From Halolamina sp. CBA1230 (GTDB lineage: Archaea > Halobacteriota > Halobacteria > Halobacteriales > Haloferacaceae), in contig NZ_CP054587.1 in the NCBI RefSeq assembly GCF_002025255.2, positions 806,001 to 870,000 on the forward strand: a DNA stretch of 64,000 bases, read 5' to 3'. The notes under the pieces were generated by a model that saw only the letters and a list, made by a program, of their open reading frames with translations, ran no database searches and had not been told where the DNA came from. Shown in pieces: positions 1-8,542 of the stretch; the stretch's first letter is position 1; every line of letters starts with the position of its first letter. The position numbers and the translations under genes were made by a program.

Positions 1-158
1 ATCACCTCCCGGAGGTTCGCCCGTGCTGCGTCTTTCGCGTCGGGCGGGACGGCGTCCTCGAGATCGAACACGAACGCGTCGGCCTCGGTGTCGACGGCCT
101 TCCGGAGCATCCCCGCGTCGTCGGCGGGGGTGAACAGCGCCGAGCGCCGGCGGCTCAT
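1..158 (-). CDS. HpcH/HpaI aldolase / citrate lyase beta-like protein (N-terminal part)
   Basis: The gene is cut by the left window edge, so only about 52 residues are visible. They begin MSRRRSALFTPADDAGMLRK and continue to DAFVFDLEDAVPPDAK. This is the characteristic start of CitE/HpcH-type TIM-barrel lyases (R-S-x-L-F-x-P, then D-L-E-D-A-V-P), whose acidic residues bind Mg2+ and whose substrates are usually acyl-CoAs or 2-keto acids. Its ATG overlaps the stop of the upstream ABC ATPase gene by four bases (ATGA), so it looks co-transcribed with the peptide transporter. The substrate cannot be told from this fragment. Confidence 0.8.
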   Translation of the reverse strand, partial: MSRRRSALFTPADDAGMLRKAVDTEADAFVFDLEDAVPPDAKDAARANLREV

Positions 159-2266
159 GGCGCGCTCGACCCCTGCTCCTGTGGCACCTCGTCGCCGGTC
201 GTCGCGGTGTCGGTCTCACCCCGGTAGCGATCGAGCAGTTCGGCCTCGACGTCCTCGACCGGGAAGTAGCAGGCCGCCTCGTGGTCGTCGTCGGCCCACG
301 CCGACCGCTCGGGGTCGGCCTCACGGCACTCCTCGGTCGCTTTCGGACACCGGGGCGCGAAGTTACAGCCCTCGGGGAGGTTCACGGGGTTGGGCGGCTC
401 GCCCGGCAGCAGCACCCGGGTTCGCTTCTTCGCCGGATCGACGTTGGGCGACGCCGACAGCAGCGACGCCGTGTAGGGGTGTTTCGGGTCCTCGACGATC
501 TCCCTGGTTCTCCCGACCTCGATCACCTGTCCGAGATACATCACCGCGAGCCGGTCGGTGATCTGGCTCAGGCTGGCGAGGTCGTGAGAGATGTAGACGA
601 TCCCCATGTCGCGCTCGGTGGCCATCTCCCGGAGGATGTTGAGGATGCTGGCCTTGAGCGAGACGTCGAGCATCGACGCCGGCTCGTCACAGATCAACAG
701 CTCCGGGTCGAGCACCAGCGCCCGCGCGATCGCGACGCGCTGGCGCTCGCCGCCGGAGAGCTGGTGGGGGAAGCTGTCGATGAACTTGTCGACGGGGTCG
801 AGCCCCACGTCCGACAGCGTCTGGCGGACGCGCTCGGTGATCTCGTCGCTATCGACGCCCTGGATCTTCAGCGGTTCGGACACCGCCGCACGAACCTTCT
901 GACGCGGGTTCAGCGAGTCGAACGGGTCCTGGAAGATGAACTGCACCTTCGAGCGGAACTCCTTGGTGTTGCCGTCGAGCAGCTCGTCGACGGAGGTCCC
1001 ACGGAAACGGATGTCGCCGTCGGTGTGGGGCTGCAGCGCCGCGATCACCTCGCCCAGCGTCGACTTCCCGCAGCCGGACTCGCCGGCGACGCCGACGATC
1101 TCGTTCTCCCGCACCGTGAGATCGACGCCGTTGACGGCTTTCACGTAGTCCTTCTCGCGACCCAGCACCTGATCCACGATCGACTGGCCCTGTTCGAACC
1201 ACTTCGTCAGGTTCTCGGTCTCGAGGATCACGTCGCCGGCCTCGCGCTGGCTCTGTTCGGTCGTCTCCAGCCCCCACGTCTCCGGGTCGACTGCCTCCTC
1301 GCGGAGCTCCTCGACGCGGTCGGTGTGGTAGCAGGCGGACTGCTGGTTCTCCACGTCCCGGAGTTCGGGGTGGTCCTGCTGACACTCGTCGGTCGCGAAC
1401 GGACAGCGGTTGCTGAACACACAGCTCGTCGGCTCCCTGGTGAGATCCGGTAACGAGCCCGGGATGGAGATCGCCTCGCTGTCGAACTCCTCGATGTCCG
1501 GGAAGGAGTTCTTCAGCCCCATCGTGTAGGGGTTGGTCGGGTTCTTGAGCACGTCGTACGTGTCGCCCTGTTCCATCACCTTCCCGCCGTACAGCACCGA
1601 CACCTGATCGCAGGTCTCGGCGATCACACCCATGTCGTGGGTGATCAGCAGCATCGAGGAGTTGATCTCCTCCTGGATCTCGAGCAGCTTGTGGACGATC
1701 TTGTCCTGGACGATCACGTCGAGCCCGGTCGTGGGCTCGTCGGCGATGATCAGGTCGGGATCGAGCACGAGCGCCATCGCGATAGTGACGCGCTGGCGCA
1801 TCCCCCCGGAGAACTGGTGGGGGTACTCCTCGGTCCGGGACGGGTCGAGGCCGACGATGTCGAACACCTCCTCGACGCGCTCGTTGGCCTCCTGTTTGGT
1901 CACGTCACGGTGTTTGTGCATCGCCTGGCGGATCTGCGCGCCGACGGTCATCACCGGGTCGAGGGAGTCCATCGCGCTCTGGGGGATGTACGCGATCTCC
2001 TCCCAGCGGATCTCCTGCCACTCCTTCTCGGAGCAGTCGAGCAGCTCCCGGCCGTCGAACTTGATACTCCCCGCCTCGACGTTGCCGTTGTCGTCGAGCA
2101 GGCCGAGCACCGAGTGGGCGACCGTGGACTTCCCACAGCCGGACTCGCCGACCAGCCCGTAGTTGTTTCCGTCGCCGATCTCGAACGAGACGCCGTTGAC
2201 GGCGTGGACGTCGGCAGCGTCGGTACGATACGTGATCTTTAGGTCCTCGACTTCGAGTAAGCTCAT
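155..2266 (-). CDS. ABC transporter, fused DppD-DppF type double ATPase
   Basis: Two complete peptide/nickel-type ABC ATPases are joined in one 703-residue chain. The first half has Walker A GESGCGKST near residue 41, signature SGGMRQRV, Walker B LIIADEP and the cysteine-containing oligopeptide C-terminal extension (CVFSNRCPFATDEC). The second half repeats the set: GESGCGKST near 394, SGGERQRV, LLICDEP and CNFAPRCPKATEEC. The cysteine clusters are typical of OppD/DppD tails, where related proteins bind an iron-sulfur cluster. It should energise import by the two permeases just upstream. The ATG overlaps the upstream permease stop by four bases. Most homologous systems encode the two ATPases separately. 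Confidence 0.93.
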   Translation of the reverse strand: MSLLEVEDLKITYRTDAADVHAVNGVSFEIGDGNNYGLVGESGCGKSTVAHSVLGLLDDNGNVEAGSIKFDGRELLDCSEKEWQEIRWEEIAYIPQSAMDSLDPVMTVGAQIRQAMHKHRDVTKQEANERVEEVFDIVGLDPSRTEEYPHQFSGGMRQRVTIAMALVLDPDLIIADEPTTGLDVIVQDKIVHKLLEIQEEINSSMLLITHDMGVIAETCDQVSVLYGGKVMEQGDTYDVLKNPTNPYTMGLKNSFPDIEEFDSEAISIPGSLPDLTREPTSCVFSNRCPFATDECQQDHPELRDVENQQSACYHTDRVEELREEAVDPETWGLETTEQSQREAGDVILETENLTKWFEQGQSIVDQVLGREKDYVKAVNGVDLTVRENEIVGVAGESGCGKSTLGEVIAALQPHTDGDIRFRGTSVDELLDGNTKEFRSKVQFIFQDPFDSLNPRQKVRAAVSEPLKIQGVDSDEITERVRQTLSDVGLDPVDKFIDSFPHQLSGGERQRVAIARALVLDPELLICDEPASMLDVSLKASILNILREMATERDMGIVYISHDLASLSQITDRLAVMYLGQVIEVGRTREIVEDPKHPYTASLLSASPNVDPAKKRTRVLLPGEPPNPVNLPEGCNFAPRCPKATEECREADPERSAWADDDHEAACYFPVEDVEAELLDRYRGETDTATTGDEVPQEQGSSAP

Positions 2267-3183
2267 TCGTCACCTCGTAGTTCGGGGTTGACGACTTCCT
2301 CGAACGCCCGTCCAACCAGGAAGACGGACGTGGTTACCGCGGCGATACCGATCGCGGGCGGGAGCACCCACCACCACGCCTCTCGCATGCCGCCGGACGC
2401 GAACACCTGTCGGAGCATCCGGCCCCACGAGGTGGTCGTCGGGTCGCCGAACCCGAGGAACGCCAGCGACGCCTGCCCGGCGATAGCCCACGCGACGGCG
2501 TAGGCGGTGTAGAGAAAGCCGATCCCGAGCACGTTCGGCGCGACGTGAAGGAACATCGTTCGGAAGTGGCCGGCACCGCTCGAGCGGGCGGATTTCACGA
2601 ACGTCCGCTCCCTCACGGTCAGCACCTCCGACCGGATGACGCGGGCGGGCATCTTCCAGAAGAACGCCACGATCACGGCCGTGATCAGCGTGACGCTGGG
2701 CGTGACGAACGTCAGCAGCAGCAGCGCCATCGGCAGGAACGGCAGCGAGAACGTCAGGTCGGTCAGCCGCATCAGGAACTCGTCGACGCGGCCGCCGAAG
2801 TAGCCGCTGACGAGGCCGACCAGGAAGCCGAGGATGCCGGTGCCGACGCCGCCGAAGAAGCCGACGATGAACGTCGGCCGGGCGCCCGCGAGGAACTGGC
2901 TGAGCACGTCCTTCCCGTAGGTGGTCGTGCCGAGCGGGGCGGCGTCGTTCGGCGGCGACATCCGCATGATGCCGCCGTCCTCGGCCCGCATCGTGTGTTC
3001 GATCGGTGCGTGCGGGGCGAGCTCCGGGCCGAACACCCCGAGGAACGTGAACACGGCGAGGATGGCGAACCCGAGCTTGGCCGCGTTGTCCCGGAGGACG
3101 AACTTCGCCGTTCGGCGCGAACGGCTCAGTACGTCGGCGATTCTGTCCCTGGCCGTGTCCGTATCGATATCTATCGTCGACAT
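2263..3183 (-). CDS. ABC transporter permease, DppC type
   Basis: A 306-residue inner-membrane permease of the dipeptide/oligopeptide/nickel family. It has a cytoplasmic N-terminal stretch, a first membrane span near residues 38-52, a long external loop, then about five spans. The DppC-type loop SARSSGAGHFRTMFLHVAPN is the EAA coupling site that contacts the ATPases. It partners with the DppB-type permease encoded immediately upstream; the two genes share one base (TGATG). The downstream ATPase gene overlaps its stop by four bases. Substrate specificity cannot be inferred from the permease. Confidence 0.92.
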   Translation of the reverse strand: MSTIDIDTDTARDRIADVLSRSRRTAKFVLRDNAAKLGFAILAVFTFLGVFGPELAPHAPIEHTMRAEDGGIMRMSPPNDAAPLGTTTYGKDVLSQFLAGARPTFIVGFFGGVGTGILGFLVGLVSGYFGGRVDEFLMRLTDLTFSLPFLPMALLLLTFVTPSVTLITAVIVAFFWKMPARVIRSEVLTVRERTFVKSARSSGAGHFRTMFLHVAPNVLGIGFLYTAYAVAWAIAGQASLAFLGFGDPTTTSWGRMLRQVFASGGMREAWWWVLPPAIGIAAVTTSVFLVGRAFEEVVNPELRGDE

Positions 3184-4166
3184 CAGAGATCAGCCTCCTC
3201 GACCGTCGGGTCGATCTTGGCGTACATCACGTCGGCCAGGAGGTTCATCACGATCACCGCCAGCGCCATGATGAACACCGCCGCCTGGACCGTCGGGTAG
3301 TCCTGTTGGTTGATCGCCTGTACCAGCGTGCGGCCGATACCCGGCCACGCGAACACCACCTCGAGCGTGATCACGCCCTGGAACAGCATCCCCATCCGGA
3401 GCGCGAAGTACGTCACCAGCGGGAGCATCGAGTTCCTGCCGGCGCGTGCCAGCTGTTCGCGCTCGGAGAGCCCCTTCGCGCGGTGGAGCGTGAGGAACGC
3501 GGACCCCTTCCGTTCGATCACGGAGTTGCGTGCGAGCAACAGGAAGTCGCCGCTGTAGTACAACACCGTCGCGGCGAACGGGAGGAAGTAGTGTTTCGCG
3601 AAGTCGACCGAGAAGTACGTCTCGATGTACCCCTGTGGGTTGTCGAGCGGGCTCCGCATGCCGAACGCGGGGAAGATCCCGAGCTGGTAGGCGAAGATCA
3701 CGAGCAGGAAGATGCCCGTGACGAACACCGGCGTCGAGCGGAAAAAGGTCGTGACGACGATGCTACTCCGCTCGAAGTGGGAGCCACGGTTCCAGCCGGC
3801 GTACAGCCCGGCAATGGAGCTGATGATCGCGGTGGTGATCAGCGCCGGCACCAGCAGCACGAGCGTGTTCATCAGCCGGGGGTAGATGATCTCCGCCACC
3901 GGCCGGGACTCCGCGATGGAGTAGCCGAAGTTCAGCGTGAGCAAGCTCTGGATATACTTGACGTACTGGACGTAGATCGGTTCGTTGAGACCGTACTGGG
4001 CCTCGATCTCGTTGACCTGCTCCACGCTGAGCCCGCCCGACGCGACGAGCGAACTGAACGGTGTCCCCGGCAGCATCCGGAGGGTGACGAAGATGATCGA
4101 GACGGACACCAGCGTGAGGAGGAAGGCGATGACGACCCGTTTGATGAGGAATCGACGAAAGCTCAT
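3183..4166 (-). CDS. ABC transporter permease, DppB type
   Basis: A 327-residue permease. The N-terminus (RRFLIKRVVIAFLLTLVSVS) and the following LRMLPGTPF motif are typical of the DppB/OppB/GsiC family. Six membrane segments are apparent, with the coupling region ARAGRNSMLPLVTYFALRMG before the last two spans. It forms the translocation pore with the DppC-type subunit. It lies 21 bases downstream of the binding-protein gene and shares one base with the next permease, so the four transporter genes form one operon. Confidence 0.92.
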   Translation of the reverse strand: MSFRRFLIKRVVIAFLLTLVSVSIIFVTLRMLPGTPFSSLVASGGLSVEQVNEIEAQYGLNEPIYVQYVKYIQSLLTLNFGYSIAESRPVAEIIYPRLMNTLVLLVPALITTAIISSIAGLYAGWNRGSHFERSSIVVTTFFRSTPVFVTGIFLLVIFAYQLGIFPAFGMRSPLDNPQGYIETYFSVDFAKHYFLPFAATVLYYSGDFLLLARNSVIERKGSAFLTLHRAKGLSEREQLARAGRNSMLPLVTYFALRMGMLFQGVITLEVVFAWPGIGRTLVQAINQQDYPTVQAAVFIMALAVIVMNLLADVMYAKIDPTVEEADL

Positions 4167-4187
4167 ACAGTGAGAGAGAGGGTTGTG

Positions 4188-6101
4188 TTAGGAGAAGTCT
4201 TGCTGGTCCAGGTCCTCGCGGTTGGCGTGGCCGTCCTCGGCGCGCTCGGCGAAGGCGTCCCAGGCGTCGCCGGTGGGCCAGACGAGGTTGTCGTCGCCGT
4301 CGAACGTGTACCCCGCCTCCTGAAGCATCGTTCGGGCCCCCTCCACGTCGTACTCGTAGGTGGGGATGTCGCCGTTGTAGAACGGTGTGAGCATCGGCGA
4401 GAGGAGGTTCTGCCCCTCGATCACGTCGGCACGTCCGCCGAGGACGCCCTCGACGAACCCCTCCTTGTCGGTCGCGTGGCTGAGCGCCTGTCGGAACGTC
4501 TTGTCACGCAGCAGCGGGACGGTGTGGTTGAGGTGGACGTCGAGCGGCGCGTAGTTGCTCGCCGTCTGCTTCTCGATCCCGTCGGTTCCGGCCGCGCGCT
4601 CGGCCTGGCCGTTCGACAGCGTCGTCCCGGTCGCGTCGAGGTCGCCGGACTGGAGCCCGCCGATAAGCGCGTCGGTGTTGCCGACGTTCGCCCAGACCAT
4701 ATCCTCGATCCCGTCGCCGGCGACGAAGTAGTCGCCGAGGATCTCCTCGCGAGTGTCCTCGTCCCACATCCAGTGCTCCGCGTTCTTCTCGACGCGGAAC
4801 TGCGAGCCCTGGTTCCAGCTGACGAACTGGAACGGCCCCGTGCCGACGGGGTTGTCCGGGCTGTAGTTCGCCGGGTTGTCGACGTCCTCCCAGCGGTGCT
4901 TGGGGAGGATCACGCTGCGCACCGCACGCTGGGTGAGGAACGCGGCGTCGGGCTCTGTGAGGTTGAACCGGACGCGGCCGCCGTCGCCCTCCTCGACGAT
5001 CTCGACGCTGTCGATCGGACTGTAGAACGGCCCCATCTCGGGGGAGCTGTACTCCTTGAACAGTTCGACGCTGAACTTCACGTCCTCGGGGGTGAACTGC
5101 TCCCCGTCGTGCCAGGTGACCCCCTCGCGGAGATCCATCTCGACGGTCGTGTCGTCGACGACCTCGTGGTCGACCGCGAGCGCGGGAACGATCTCGAGTT
5201 CGGGTGAGGCGTCGTACAGCCCGTCGTAGAGGTTGGTCAGCCGCTTGGCCTCCGGGCCGCCGGCGGCCCACGCGATGTTGAGTCCGCCCATCGACGCGGT
5301 GATCCCTTTCACCCACGTCGTGGAGTCGCCGGTGGGCTGGAGATTCACCTGTGTCCAGACGAACGAGTCACGCGTCGTCCCGTTGCCGGGCGTCGGGACG
5401 TACCCCTCGAAGTCGGCGGTGTTAGCCGCCGTGATGACTTCGGTGAACGCGATCGAGTTGATGTAGGCGTCCTCGCTGGCCATCTCCTGGATCTGGCCAC
5501 AGAGCTCCGCACGGCGTTCGGTGTCCTCGATCTCCTGGGCCTGCTCGTTCAGGAGCTCGGTGATCTCGTCGTTCCAGTAGTTGAGGTAGTTCCCCGCCGT
5601 TTCGGGGTGCATCCGCATCAGGAACGGGTTCGGGTCGAGCCCCCGCTGGGGGTCCGGCCCGTGAGTGTTCATCGACACCGGCACCGTCTGCCCGGTGTCG
5701 GCCGCCCAGTACTCGTCGTACATCACGTTGGTCGGCACGTCGTCGAGTTCGGTGGGAACGCCCAGATCGTTGAACGCCCGCTGGATCATCAGCGCGTGCT
5801 CCCGCATCCAGGGCTCCTCGTCGCTCGCGAAGTTGATCGTGATCGGCGCCAGCGTCTCGCCCTCGACGGCGGTGTACTCGACCGGGATGTTGTCGTTGGT
5901 CTTGCCGTCGATCGGCCACTCGTTCCGGAACTGGGTCTCGATGGTCTCCGCCTCCGGAACGGGACTGCTCGTTCCGCCACCACCGCCGCCACCGCCACCA
6001 CAGCCGGCGAGGCCTGCGGCACCGAGCGCAGCCGTGGTTGTGAGCATCCGTCGCCTTGTCAGTCGTGACGACTGCTCCGAGGAATCATTTTTGCCAGACA
6101 T
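4188..6101 (-). CDS. ABC transporter substrate-binding lipoprotein, family 5 (DppA type)
   Basis: A 637-residue extracellular solute-binding protein. The N-terminus has a twin-arginine signal (RRRMLTTTAAL) followed by a lipobox (LAGC) and a run of nine glycines, so it is probably Tat-exported and lipid-anchored, as is usual in haloarchaea. Family 5 hallmarks such as DLREGVTWHDGEQFTPEDVK and NPVGTGPFQF are present. I chose the ATG at 6101 rather than the GTG two codons upstream because a TATA-like box lies about 30 bases before it. First gene of the transporter operon. The ligand could be peptides, nickel or another solute. Confidence 0.92.
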   Translation of the reverse strand: MSGKNDSSEQSSRLTRRRMLTTTAALGAAGLAGCGGGGGGGGGTSSPVPEAETIETQFRNEWPIDGKTNDNIPVEYTAVEGETLAPITINFASDEEPWMREHALMIQRAFNDLGVPTELDDVPTNVMYDEYWAADTGQTVPVSMNTHGPDPQRGLDPNPFLMRMHPETAGNYLNYWNDEITELLNEQAQEIEDTERRAELCGQIQEMASEDAYINSIAFTEVITAANTADFEGYVPTPGNGTTRDSFVWTQVNLQPTGDSTTWVKGITASMGGLNIAWAAGGPEAKRLTNLYDGLYDASPELEIVPALAVDHEVVDDTTVEMDLREGVTWHDGEQFTPEDVKFSVELFKEYSSPEMGPFYSPIDSVEIVEEGDGGRVRFNLTEPDAAFLTQRAVRSVILPKHRWEDVDNPANYSPDNPVGTGPFQFVSWNQGSQFRVEKNAEHWMWDEDTREEILGDYFVAGDGIEDMVWANVGNTDALIGGLQSGDLDATGTTLSNGQAERAAGTDGIEKQTASNYAPLDVHLNHTVPLLRDKTFRQALSHATDKEGFVEGVLGGRADVIEGQNLLSPMLTPFYNGDIPTYEYDVEGARTMLQEAGYTFDGDDNLVWPTGDAWDAFAERAEDGHANREDLDQQDFS

Positions 6102-6128
6102 TGTCACGGTTTCTCTCTAGGTCGCTCA

Positions 6129-6138
6129 TACATAATAG
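6129..6138 (-). promoter_or_regulatory. TATA-like box of the peptide-transporter operon
   Basis: On the minus strand an A/T stretch (CTATTATGTA) lies about 28-37 bases upstream of the binding-protein ATG. That is near the spacing expected for an archaeal TATA box serving a leaderless or short-leader transcript. Assigned by spacing and composition only. Confidence 0.45.
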
Positions 6139-6273
6139 TGAGGGTACCTGAAACACAGGGAGAATTGTAAGCAGTCGGTGAGAATTCACATTGGAAATAA
6201 TGGAATAAATACAGCTTCGGCAGGGGTGCACGACGCCCGAAGGGCTAACTGGCGAGCGTCCCACGGCCGACCC

Positions 6274-6867
6274 GTGCCCTCTCACCCTTCGCTCGATGCG
6301 TCCCCGCAGCGACGGCGGGTCGCACGGCTCACGGGGCCTGCGGCCGTCGTCGTCACGCTCGGGGGGATCCTGGCGGCGACGGCGCTCTCGCCGACGTTCT
6401 CCTGGACGACCGGCGCGCTCTCCGATCTCGGCGTCACGCCCGCGAGCGCGTGGCTGTTCAACGGCTCGCTGATCGTCGGCGGGATTGTCGGCACACCGTA
6501 CGCGTGGGCGCTGTACAGCGCCGCGGCGGACCCGCTGAGCCGCCTCCGCGCGGCGGCGTACCTGCTCGCGTTGGTCGCCATGACCGGCGTGGGGCTCGCC
6601 CCCGCCGGCCGGCCGCTCCACCTCCCGTTCGCGGCGACGTTCTTCGTGGTCGCTGCGCTGACCGCGATCGTCGACGGCGTCGCCCGGTTCCGGCTCGCGA
6701 GCGGGAAACTCTCGGTGCTCGCGGGCGTGCTCGCACCCGCCGCCTGGCCCGTGTGGACGCTCCTGCTGGACGGCCGCGGGATCGCGGTGCCGGAGTTCGT
6801 CGGTGCCGTGCTGTTCGGCGTCTGGGTCGTCGCGCTCAGCCCCGAGCGCCCGATGCGGCCGTCGTAG
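6274..6867 (+). CDS. DUF998-type multi-spanning membrane protein
   Basis: A 197-residue hydrophobic protein with about six membrane segments. The first contains the TGPAAVVVTLGGILAATALSP span, followed by SWTTGALSDLG, a motif seen in DUF998 proteins (S-x-L-G/D after TM1). The frame is open to 6178, but the upstream residues look non-coding. The GTG at 6274 gives the best fit to the family start, shortly before the basic stretch RRRVARL. It runs convergently into the K+ channel gene with no spacer: its TAG is followed directly by the opposing stop. The function of DUF998 proteins is unknown. Confidence 0.72.
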   Translation: MPSHPSLDASPQRRRVARLTGPAAVVVTLGGILAATALSPTFSWTTGALSDLGVTPASAWLFNGSLIVGGIVGTPYAWALYSAAADPLSRLRAAAYLLALVAMTGVGLAPAGRPLHLPFAATFFVVAALTAIVDGVARFRLASGKLSVLAGVLAPAAWPVWTLLLDGRGIAVPEFVGAVLFGVWVVALSPERPMRPS

Positions 6868-8493
6868 CTACGTCGCGAGTTCGACGAACGCGTCCACGGC
6901 GTCGTCGTCGCCGGCCACGACCAGCGTGTCACCCTCCCCGATCCGTACGTCGGGCCCGACAGCGGTGATCGTCCGGCCGTCGCGCTCGATCGCGATGACG
7001 GTACAGCCGGTGCGGGCACGGACGTCCGCCCCGCCGATCGTGTGCCCGACCAGCGCGGGCGCCTCGCGGCGGACGACCTCGACCTGGGTCTCGGGGGTGA
7101 TCACCTCCTCGTCCAGCAGCTTCGAGGCGAGCATCCGGCCGCTGACGGTCGGGAGCGAGAGCACGTACTCCGCGCCGGCGCGGTAGAGCTTCGGCCCGGA
7201 GTCGGCGGCGTTGGCCCGCGCGATCACGCTCGTCTCCGGGGCGACACGTTTCGCGACCAGCGTCGCGAACAGCGCGGTGGTGTCGTCCGCGAGCGCGAGC
7301 ACCAGCGCCTCCGCCTCCCCCACGTCGGCGTCCTCGAGCGTGGCCTCCTCGGTCACGTCGCCGACGATGTCGACGCCGGGTTTGTCCTCGATGTCGACGA
7401 TAGTGACCGGGACGCCTGCGGCGGTGATCGCCTCGGCGACCGCGGAGCCGACGACGCCGTACCCCGCGATCGTGATGCCGGCTCGGGCTGCACGGTCCTC
7501 GGCGATACTGTGCTTCTTCATCGTCTCGACGCCGTCCTCCGGGCCAGCGACCAGCAACACGGTGTGTTCGTCGATGACGCGGTCCGGATCCGGTGCCGAG
7601 ACGAACTCGCCGCGGAACCACGCGCCGACGATGTTCGTTCCCGAGAGCTCGTCGACGCCGCAGTCGCCGATCATGCTCCCCGCAAGCGGCGAGCCACGCT
7701 GGACGAGCAGCTCGCCGACCTCGAACTCGTCGACGATCTCGACCGCGCCGCTGAGCTCAGAGGAGACGGCGGCCGACGCCTTTCCCGCCAACGACTCCCC
7801 CAGCACGTCGCGAGGGTAGATCACCTCGTCGGCGCCGGCGTAGCGGTGGTAGTCGGCGTGGTTCTCGTCCTCGACGAGGCTCAACACGCGCGTCTCGGGC
7901 GCGACGTGCTGGGCGGCGAGGATCACGCTGGCGTTGGTCTCGTCGTCCGCGGCCACCACGACCGCACTGGCGTCGGCGGTGGAGGCTGCTTCCAGTGTCT
8001 CGACCGACTCGGGGTCGCCGTGGACCACCTCGACGCCGTCGGCTTCGAGCGACTCGACGGCGTCGCCGTCGGGTTCGACCACGACGTACGGCTGGCCGCG
8101 GGCGCCGAGTTCGGTGATCAGCGCGTCGACGGTCGGCGAGAACGAGCAGATCACCACGTGGCCGTCGCCGTCGAACTCGCGGGGTGGCCCCGACGCCAGC
8201 GCCTCGGCGAACAGCGGCAGCACGAACGCCGGCAGCGTGAGGAAGATGAGCGCGACGCCGGTGAACTGCATCACGATCGAGAGCGCGAGCATCGCGGTAG
8301 AGTCCCACTGGTTGGCTTGCTCGCCGTAGCCGACGGTGGTGAACGTCTCGACGACGACGTGCAGCGCCTCGATGAACCGCATCTCCACCCCCTCCAGCCG
8401 CGCCATCCCGAACTGGTAGAGGAGGGCGTACACCAGGATCACCGCGGCGGTCCCGAGGAGGTACAGCCCCGCACGCCGCGCCGGCTTCGCCAT
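6868..8493 (-). CDS. Potassium channel protein with two RCK (TrkA-N/TrkA-C) modules
   Basis: A 541-residue protein. Two membrane helices (about residues 8-28 and 64-90) flank a pore loop carrying the K+ selectivity filter TVGYGE at residues 53-58. A cytoplasmic RCK/TrkA-N Rossmann domain (HVVICSFSPTVDALI), a TrkA-C domain, and a second TrkA-N (GITIAGYGVVGSAVAEAI) plus TrkA-C follow. Tandem RCK pairs form the ligand-gating ring of MthK/BK-like channels, so gating by Ca2+, nucleotide or another ligand is likely. The first RCK lacks the canonical GxGxxG, while the second keeps GYGVVG. The frame is open upstream to 8856, but MAKPARR is the sensible start. Confidence 0.9.
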   Translation of the reverse strand: MAKPARRAGLYLLGTAAVILVYALLYQFGMARLEGVEMRFIEALHVVVETFTTVGYGEQANQWDSTAMLALSIVMQFTGVALIFLTLPAFVLPLFAEALASGPPREFDGDGHVVICSFSPTVDALITELGARGQPYVVVEPDGDAVESLEADGVEVVHGDPESVETLEAASTADASAVVVAADDETNASVILAAQHVAPETRVLSLVEDENHADYHRYAGADEVIYPRDVLGESLAGKASAAVSSELSGAVEIVDEFEVGELLVQRGSPLAGSMIGDCGVDELSGTNIVGAWFRGEFVSAPDPDRVIDEHTVLLVAGPEDGVETMKKHSIAEDRAARAGITIAGYGVVGSAVAEAITAAGVPVTIVDIEDKPGVDIVGDVTEEATLEDADVGEAEALVLALADDTTALFATLVAKRVAPETSVIARANAADSGPKLYRAGAEYVLSLPTVSGRMLASKLLDEEVITPETQVEVVRREAPALVGHTIGGADVRARTGCTVIAIERDGRTITAVGPDVRIGEGDTLVVAGDDDAVDAFVELAT

Positions 8494-8542
8494 ACCCCGC
8501 GTTCCGTGGGGAGGGATTAAAAACCGCCTGCCCGAACGGTGG

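Noticed and set aside
3306-5207. A 633-codon open frame on the plus strand
   Set aside because: It is antisense to the permease and binding-protein genes, which have clear family motifs. Long antisense frames are common at this GC content, and the predicted protein is Arg/Val/Glu-rich without domains.
7042-8520. A 492-codon plus-strand frame
   Set aside because: Antisense to the potassium channel gene, which has an intact selectivity filter and RCK domains; the composition is an artefact of GC-rich codons.
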